Shown here in pieces: positions 4,549 through 8,019 of a stretch of DNA of 8,019 nt. The notes below the pieces were generated by a model, which had not been told where the DNA came from, searched no databases, and saw only the letters and a program-made list of their open reading frames with translations. Each line of letters begins with the position of its first letter. The stretch's first letter is position 1. Source of the DNA: a bacterium HR36 (GTDB taxonomy: Bacteria; Planctomycetota; Planctomycetia; Gemmatales; HRBIN36). The DNA lies in NCBI GenBank assembly GCA_002898995.1, contig BEIM01000146.1, positions 1 to 8,019 of the forward strand, read 5' to 3'. Both the position numbers and the translations under genes were made by a program.

Positions 4549-5355
4549 GTGGGGCGGATTGCAATCGTGCCGACGTTGTGCACCCTTGGGAATGCCGCTT
4601 GCGGCTTTACGGCGATTATGCTGGCAACTGGAGCAGGTTTGGCCAGCAATTGGCCCAACGAGTCGGCCCTGTACGCAGCTGGCTGGTTGATTTTCGCGGC
4701 GATGGTATTTGATATGTTTGATGGCTACTTGGCGAGGCGATCGCGGACGGCCAGCCAGTTTGGTGCGGAGCTGGATAGCTTATGCGATGCGATTAGTTTC
4801 GGAGCCGCCCCAGGCTTTATGTTGTTGCAACTGGGCAGCGTGTTTTCCAACCGCTTGGCCGGCGAGATCTTCCTCCTCATCGCCTTGCTATACATGGTGT
4901 GCGCGGTGCTGAGGCTGGCGCGGTTCAACGTGCAAAGCAGCCTGGACGCGAAGAGCCATAAGACATTCCAGGGGTTGCCTTCGCCGGCGGCGGCAGGATG
5001 CCTGGCCGCTTTGGTGCTGCTGCGCTATTCGCCGATGCCATATCCGTGGCTGCCTGCTGAAGTCCGCGAGGCGGTGCATTGGCTGGCACCGTTGGGTGCG
5101 ACCTTGGTGGCTCTGCTGATGGTGTCGCGCATTCCTTATCCTCACTTGGCGACGCGCTTGCTCCATCGTCGCCGACCTTTCACCGAAGTCGTCGAGGTGA
5201 TCATCGCAGGATTTTTGCTGGTGTTCTTCAAGGAGGTGGCACTGCTGGGGCTGTGTTGGTTGTACGTGTTAGCGGGGCCTAGCATGTTGTTAGTACGGCG
5301 CAAAGTGCCCTCTAGTGTGGAGACAACGCCGACGATTTCCGCCCTCGAACGGTGA
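4549..5355 (+). CDS. pssA: CDP-diacylglycerol-serine O-phosphatidyltransferase
   Basis: Phosphatidylserine synthase joins CDP-diacylglycerol and L-serine, releasing CMP. This is the first committed step to phosphatidylserine and, through a decarboxylase, phosphatidylethanolamine. The 268-residue protein is hydrophobic with several membrane helices. It carries the full CDP-alcohol phosphotransferase signature: D55-x2-D58-G59-x2-A62-R63-x8-G72-x3-D76-x3-D80, whose aspartates bind the metal ions and act in catalysis. The N-terminus VPTLCTLGNAACGF and the QGLPSPAAAG segment are typical of the PssA subfamily and argue against phosphatidylglycerophosphate synthase. The start is GTG, fixed by GGAG (4537-4540) 8 bases upstream and by the promoter at 4474-4507. 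No decarboxylase gene (psd) is adjacent. It converges on the MFS gene with a 49-base gap that shows no clear terminator. Confidence 0.92.
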   Translation: MGRIAIVPTLCTLGNAACGFTAIMLATGAGLASNWPNESALYAAGWLIFAAMVFDMFDGYLARRSRTASQFGAELDSLCDAISFGAAPGFMLLQLGSVFSNRLAGEIFLLIALLYMVCAVLRLARFNVQSSLDAKSHKTFQGLPSPAAAGCLAALVLLRYSPMPYPWLPAEVREAVHWLAPLGATLVALLMVSRIPYPHLATRLLHRRRPFTEVVEVIIAGFLLVFFKEVALLGLCWLYVLAGPSMLLVRRKVPSSVETTPTISALER

Positions 5356-5404
5356 ACGCAGCGACACTCGTGCAAAACGCTGTTAGTTGGGAGTGAAGGG
5401 CTGG

Positions 5405-6697
5405 TTACTCGTGAGTGGGGGGATGCGGGCTGGCAGCCTGTTCCCAGCGCAGCGACCAGCAAATCACGCCGACACTGATGGCGGATATGATGACCGAAAG
5501 CCCTAAGGGCAAGCCGGCCGCAAATATTGCCAACCATTTGCCGACCCAGGGCATCACGAGCCCGCGTAGGCCGTTGAAAATGAAATGGATGCCGTTATAG
5601 GTGGGAATATCTTCGGGCGCCGGGGCGAACTGGACCGACGCCAATGCCCAGGTGACCTGTCCGCCACCTTCCGACACACCGCGTAACACGCTGCCCAAGT
5701 ACATCAGGCCGGGAATTAGCCAGACCAGCCCGCCCAGATAGCACGCCAAGTAGAAGGTCATAACGATAGCAATGAGCAGGCGGGTGCGGACAATGCCGAT
5801 CCGATCCAGCACCCAGCCCCACCCCGGCGAGGTCAACGCCAGTATCAGCTGAGGGACTACGGTCATCCACAGGGTGATTGCTCCTGTGTCCCAGCCAAGC
5901 CGTTCGTGAGCCAGCACAATACTGATGCCCCAACTCACGAAAAACGCCGAACCCGACAGGAAAAATGCCATTTCAAAGTACCGGAATCGCCGATCGTGCT
6001 CCAAAACTTGCCGGGCACGATGCCAGCCTGCTTTCCAGGTGTTGAGCGGCGCTACACTGCCGCGATGGCGCAATCTTAGCTGGGAGTAAAATGTGCAGCC
6101 AACCAAGCCACACAGACCAGCCAACGGATAGAGCCATTGGTAGCTACGCGGATCGTAATCGGAAACCTGCCCTGCTAGCAAGGCGGCAACCACCATTCCC
6201 AGATAATTCCAGAAAATCAACACCCCCAGCACCCGTCCGAACAAGCTCCGCGGATACGTGCAATGGTAGGTGCTCGATTGCCCCATGCGCATTCCCGAAT
6301 GAAAGAGCTGGGCCAGGGCAATGATGGCGGTGAACGCGGCACCGTTTTCCACCCAGTACAAGGCAAACAACGGCAAGTTGGCTAGCAGGGCGGTTTGCAG
6401 AACGAGTTGGTGCATGCCTACCCATCGGCCCCACGCTGCCCACATTGGTCCCAGAAACGCCCCGCAAGGAAACGCGCAGGTGATCACCGTTACGTATGCC
6501 ATCTTGGTCGCGGCATCCACCGGGAAACACGTGGCGGCGATTGCCGGTGCCGCAAACAGGATCATGCCCATGAAGAACCCGTTGAAAAGCGAAAACAGGC
6601 TCTCCATGAGCAGGTTGTGGCGTATGAGCTTTTCGGAGAAATCGAGTTCTGTTGTCAGGCGCGCCCGGGGCGAAGGCGCGTGAATTATCGCACTCAT
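5405..6697 (-). CDS. Major facilitator superfamily (MFS) transporter
   Basis: A 430-residue integral membrane protein, the usual MFS size, with about 12 hydrophobic helices. The first, from residue 31, is MESLFSLFNGFFMGMILFAA. The two halves are separated by a basic cytoplasmic loop (LRLRHRGSVAPLNTWKAGWHRARQVLEHDRRFRYFEM). A DRIGIVRTR-type loop in the second half resembles the D-R-x-G motif between MFS helices 8 and 9. Substrate is unknown. The ATG at 6697 (MSAIIHAP) is preferred, although no Shine-Dalgarno sequence precedes it; a TTG at 6757 would add 20 residues but overlaps the likely promoter. It is divergent from the PEBP-nrfH cluster and convergent with pssA, so it is probably transcribed alone. 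Confidence 0.85.
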   Translation of the reverse strand: MSAIIHAPSPRARLTTELDFSEKLIRHNLLMESLFSLFNGFFMGMILFAAPAIAATCFPVDAATKMAYVTVITCAFPCGAFLGPMWAAWGRWVGMHQLVLQTALLANLPLFALYWVENGAAFTAIIALAQLFHSGMRMGQSSTYHCTYPRSLFGRVLGVLIFWNYLGMVVAALLAGQVSDYDPRSYQWLYPLAGLCGLVGCTFYSQLRLRHRGSVAPLNTWKAGWHRARQVLEHDRRFRYFEMAFFLSGSAFFVSWGISIVLAHERLGWDTGAITLWMTVVPQLILALTSPGWGWVLDRIGIVRTRLLIAIVMTFYLACYLGGLVWLIPGLMYLGSVLRGVSEGGGQVTWALASVQFAPAPEDIPTYNGIHFIFNGLRGLVMPWVGKWLAIFAAGLPLGLSVIISAISVGVICWSLRWEQAASPHPPTHE

Positions 6698-6831
6698 GGT
6701 TGGTAGGCGTCGTTTCGAGAGTAACGGCAAGAGTGTTCTTCTTACTATACAACGCAAATGGTCGGCTTGGGTAGGTTAGCTAGCCGAATTTGCTTCCAAC
6801 TATTAGAAAAACGCTAACGGGAGTAGTGGCT
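6698..6831. promoter_or_regulatory. Divergent promoter region, MFS gene and PEBP-nrf cluster
   Basis: The 134-base space separates two divergent starts. For the MFS gene a -10-like TATAGT lies on the minus strand at 6744-6749, without a good -35 box. For the PEBP gene a weak TATTAG lies near 6801-6806, with TTAGCT 19 bases upstream. A TAGCTAGC run near 6777 is locally palindromic. No FNR-like site (TTGAT-N4-ATCAA) was seen, though one might be expected before nitrite reductase genes. Confidence 0.3.
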
Positions 6832-7296
6832 ATGCCGATGGTATTGACGAGTCCGGCTTTTGCGCAAGGAGGAACCATACCGAAGGAGCACACGGCGGAT
6901 GGCCCGGACCATTCGCCGCCGCTAAGCTGGACCGATGCCCCTGCGGGCACGCAATCGTTCGCGCTAGTCTGTGAGGACCCTGATGCCCCGCGCGGGTTGT
7001 GGGTGCACTGGGTGATTTTCAACATTCCCGGCAATGTTCGCTCTCTTCCCGGCGGCGTTCCCAAATACGACCATCTGCCCGATGGTTCCCGCCAAGGACG
7101 CAATGATTTTGGCCGTATCGGTTACGGCGGCCCTTCACCGCCGCGTGGCAAGCCGCACCGCTATTTCTTTCGTTTGTATGCCCTGGACACATTGTTAGGG
7201 TTGCCCGCTGGGGCCACGCGCGACATGTTGCTGAAAGCTATGCACGGGCACATCCTCGACCAAGCGGAGCTGATGGGCACTTACGGTCGGCCATGA
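6832..7296 (+). CDS. YbhB/YbcL family (PEBP/RKIP-like) protein
   Basis: A 154-residue phosphatidylethanolamine-binding-protein homologue of the bacterial YbhB type. The ligand-pocket motifs are all present: DPDAPRG (49-55), HWVIFNIP (59-66), LPDGSRQGRNDFGRIGYGGP (82-101) and HRYFFRLYALD (109-119), closing with AELMGTY. Bacterial members have no settled function. ATG 6832 is chosen because GGGAG (6819-6823) lies 8 bases upstream and MPMVLTSPAF matches the usual family N-terminus. Starting at TTG 6790 would create an apparent signal peptide ending in SPAFA-Q, but SPAF is a conserved family motif, so that appearance is probably misleading. Its stop overlaps the nrfH start (ATGA), implying translational coupling. 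Confidence 0.9.
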   Translation: MPMVLTSPAFAQGGTIPKEHTADGPDHSPPLSWTDAPAGTQSFALVCEDPDAPRGLWVHWVIFNIPGNVRSLPGGVPKYDHLPDGSRQGRNDFGRIGYGGPSPPRGKPHRYFFRLYALDTLLGLPAGATRDMLLKAMHGHILDQAELMGTYGRP

Positions 7297-7790
7297 GAAT
7301 ACTTAGGAGCTTCTCGGTAAGGATTACCGATGCCTTGGCGGCGTGTTGCGGCGTCACCCTTTCGGGGCTGGCGTTATCGGGCCTATTGGGCATCTTGCTC
7401 GGCGCGGCGACGTACACCGCTTATTATGCCGAAGCCACCTCGTATCTCCGCGAGGATCCGCAAGCGTGCATCAACTGTCATGTCATGCGCGAGCACTACG
7501 ACGGTTGGCAAAAAGCCGGGCATCATACCGTGGCCGTGTGCAACGATTGCCACTTGCCTCATGATACCATTGGCAAATGGTGGGCCAAAATGCGGAATGG
7601 ATTTTTTCACTCCAAGGCGTTCACTTTCCAGGATTTTCATGAGCCAATTCTGATTCATCCCTGGAATCAGCGGATTGTGCGCCGCAATTGCGTGGAGTGT
7701 CATCAAGAGCTGGTGCAGCACCTGCTGTTGGCGGGCCAGCCGGACTGCGTGCGCTGTCATCAGGCAGCAGGACATGGCCCACGACGCTAG
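7293..7790 (+). CDS. nrfH: Cytochrome c nitrite reductase small subunit, tetraheme quinol dehydrogenase
   Basis: NrfH oxidises menaquinol at the outer face of the cytoplasmic membrane and passes electrons to NrfA for six-electron reduction of nitrite to ammonium. The 165-residue protein has one N-terminal membrane anchor (about 20-42) and four c-type heme motifs: CINCH (59-63), CNDCH (83-87), CVECH (133-137) and CVRCH (152-156). The first is followed by V-M, giving the CXXCHxM pattern typical of NrfH, in which the Met ligates heme 1. YLREDPQAC, CNDCHLPHD and HSKAFTFQDFHEPI are strongly NrfH-like within the NapC/NirT family. The start at ATG 7293 overlaps the stop of the PEBP gene by 4 bases and gives the normal length. 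The probable nrfA begins 159 bases downstream. Confidence 0.95.
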   Translation: MRILRSFSVRITDALAACCGVTLSGLALSGLLGILLGAATYTAYYAEATSYLREDPQACINCHVMREHYDGWQKAGHHTVAVCNDCHLPHDTIGKWWAKMRNGFFHSKAFTFQDFHEPILIHPWNQRIVRRNCVECHQELVQHLLLAGQPDCVRCHQAAGHGPRR

Positions 7791-7899
7791 GCTCTTTCGC
7801 GCGGGGGCGACAATCACCAAGCGGCGAAGAAATATGCGGCTTTGCTAGCTTGGTTCGCTGGCGCTCGCAGGATCCCGCGGCTACTCGGATAGCGATCGT

Positions 7900-7937
7900 C
7901 CCCGACTCCTTGTGCCGCAAGCTGGGGCAATCTTTTT
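7900..7937 (+). other. Possible attenuator-like hairpin between nrfH and nrfA
   Basis: CTTG (7909-7912) pairs with CAAG (7918-7921), and outside it CCCC (7900-7903) pairs with GGGG (7924-7927), with an internal loop between. Five T follow at 7933-7937. CCCC could instead pair with the GGGG at 7938-7941 of the nrfA ribosome binding region. It could tune nrfA relative to nrfH, but the stems are short. The rest of the 159-base spacer (7791-7949) shows no gene. Confidence 0.25.
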
Positions 7938-7949
7938 GGGGAAGGAACC

Positions 7950-8019
7950 ATGTCCGAACCGACACCTGCTGCGAAAAGCCGATGGCGCTGGCTCGGCTAC
8001 ACGGTAACGGCGGCCATTA
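7950..8019 (+). CDS. nrfA: Probable nitrite reductase (cytochrome c-552, ammonia-forming), 5' end only
   Basis: Only 23 codons are in the window, beginning MSEPTPAAKSRWRWLGYT. A polar, basic N-terminus followed by the start of a hydrophobic stretch fits the uncleaved membrane anchor or signal of NrfA proteins from this kind of bacterium. The GGGGAAGGA stretch (7938-7946) supplies a ribosome binding site. The identification rests mainly on position directly after nrfH; no heme motif is inside the window. It could be another periplasmic cytochrome or membrane protein. Confidence 0.6.
   Translation, partial: MSEPTPAAKSRWRWLGYTVTAAI

Noticed and set aside
3965..4564. 199-residue minus-strand open frame across the spacer before pssA
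   Set aside because: It has a TTG start with no ribosome binding site and a biased Ser/Ala/Arg composition with no recognisable domain, and it runs over the pssA promoter and start codon. It looks like a chance frame in GC-rich DNA.
6790..6831. Longer TTG start for the PEBP protein giving an apparent signal peptide ending SPAFA-Q
   Set aside because: SPAF is the conserved N-terminal family motif, and ATG 6832 has GGGAG at the right distance, whereas TTG 6790 has no ribosome binding site. The signal-peptide look is probably coincidental.
1..8019. CRISPR array, toxin-antitoxin pair or defence island
   Set aside because: No regularly spaced repeats, no paired small toxin/antitoxin genes and no nuclease, helicase or reverse-transcriptase genes were seen.

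Overview
The window reads as chromosomal DNA of a Gram-negative bacterium, most likely a planctomycete of the Pirellulales type. This is an inference from the flavour of the proteins: a small YTPYQ/RRYY-type hypothetical protein beside rpsU, an IS4-like transposase end of a kind I associate with these genomes, TTG and GTG starts, and a NrfH/NrfA pair. No rRNA or tRNA gene is visible. The DNA is moderately GC-rich and intergenic spaces are fairly long.

Layout. 1-765: a relic zone. It holds the N-terminal end of an IS4-like transposase (minus, 262-561) that loses its frame, with its own sigma70-like promoter. 766-1980: a complete GT-B glycosyltransferase of family 4 (+). 2006-2614: a minus-strand pair, rpsU (bS21) followed by a conserved 118-residue protein of unknown function, converging on the glycosyltransferase. 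2615-2969: the rpsU leader and promoter, plus a nested inverted repeat that looks like the terminator of the next minus gene. 2970-3563: a protein resembling the chorismate-lyase/UbiC-like (DUF98) fold (minus), with a hairpin-rich leader. 3564-4548: almost 1 kb without a recognisable gene but with strong secondary-structure signals, including a good intrinsic terminator on the + strand (3967-3996) that belongs to no known gene. 4549-5355: pssA, phosphatidylserine synthase (+). 5405-6697: an MFS transporter (minus), converging on pssA. 6832-8019: a + strand cluster of a YbhB/PEBP protein, nrfH (overlapping it by 4 bases) and the first 23 codons of a gene that is very probably nrfA.

How the genes work together. 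NrfH is a tetraheme membrane quinol dehydrogenase that feeds electrons to the pentaheme nitrite reductase NrfA, so the right edge encodes nitrite reduction to ammonium. The PEBP gene is translationally coupled to nrfH. The other genes are separate housekeeping or envelope functions: phospholipid synthesis (pssA), ribosome assembly (rpsU), surface or exopolysaccharide sugar transfer (GT4) and small-molecule transport (MFS).

The most unusual signals are not proteins. The two clearest host promoters (rpsU and pssA) share the same architecture, TTGCTG, 22 bases, TATAAT. The 3.6-4.5 kb spacer carries an orphan terminator, competing stems and two 7-bp inverted repeats whose loops each contain a run of seven T. 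I found no CRISPR array, toxin-antitoxin pair or evident defence system.
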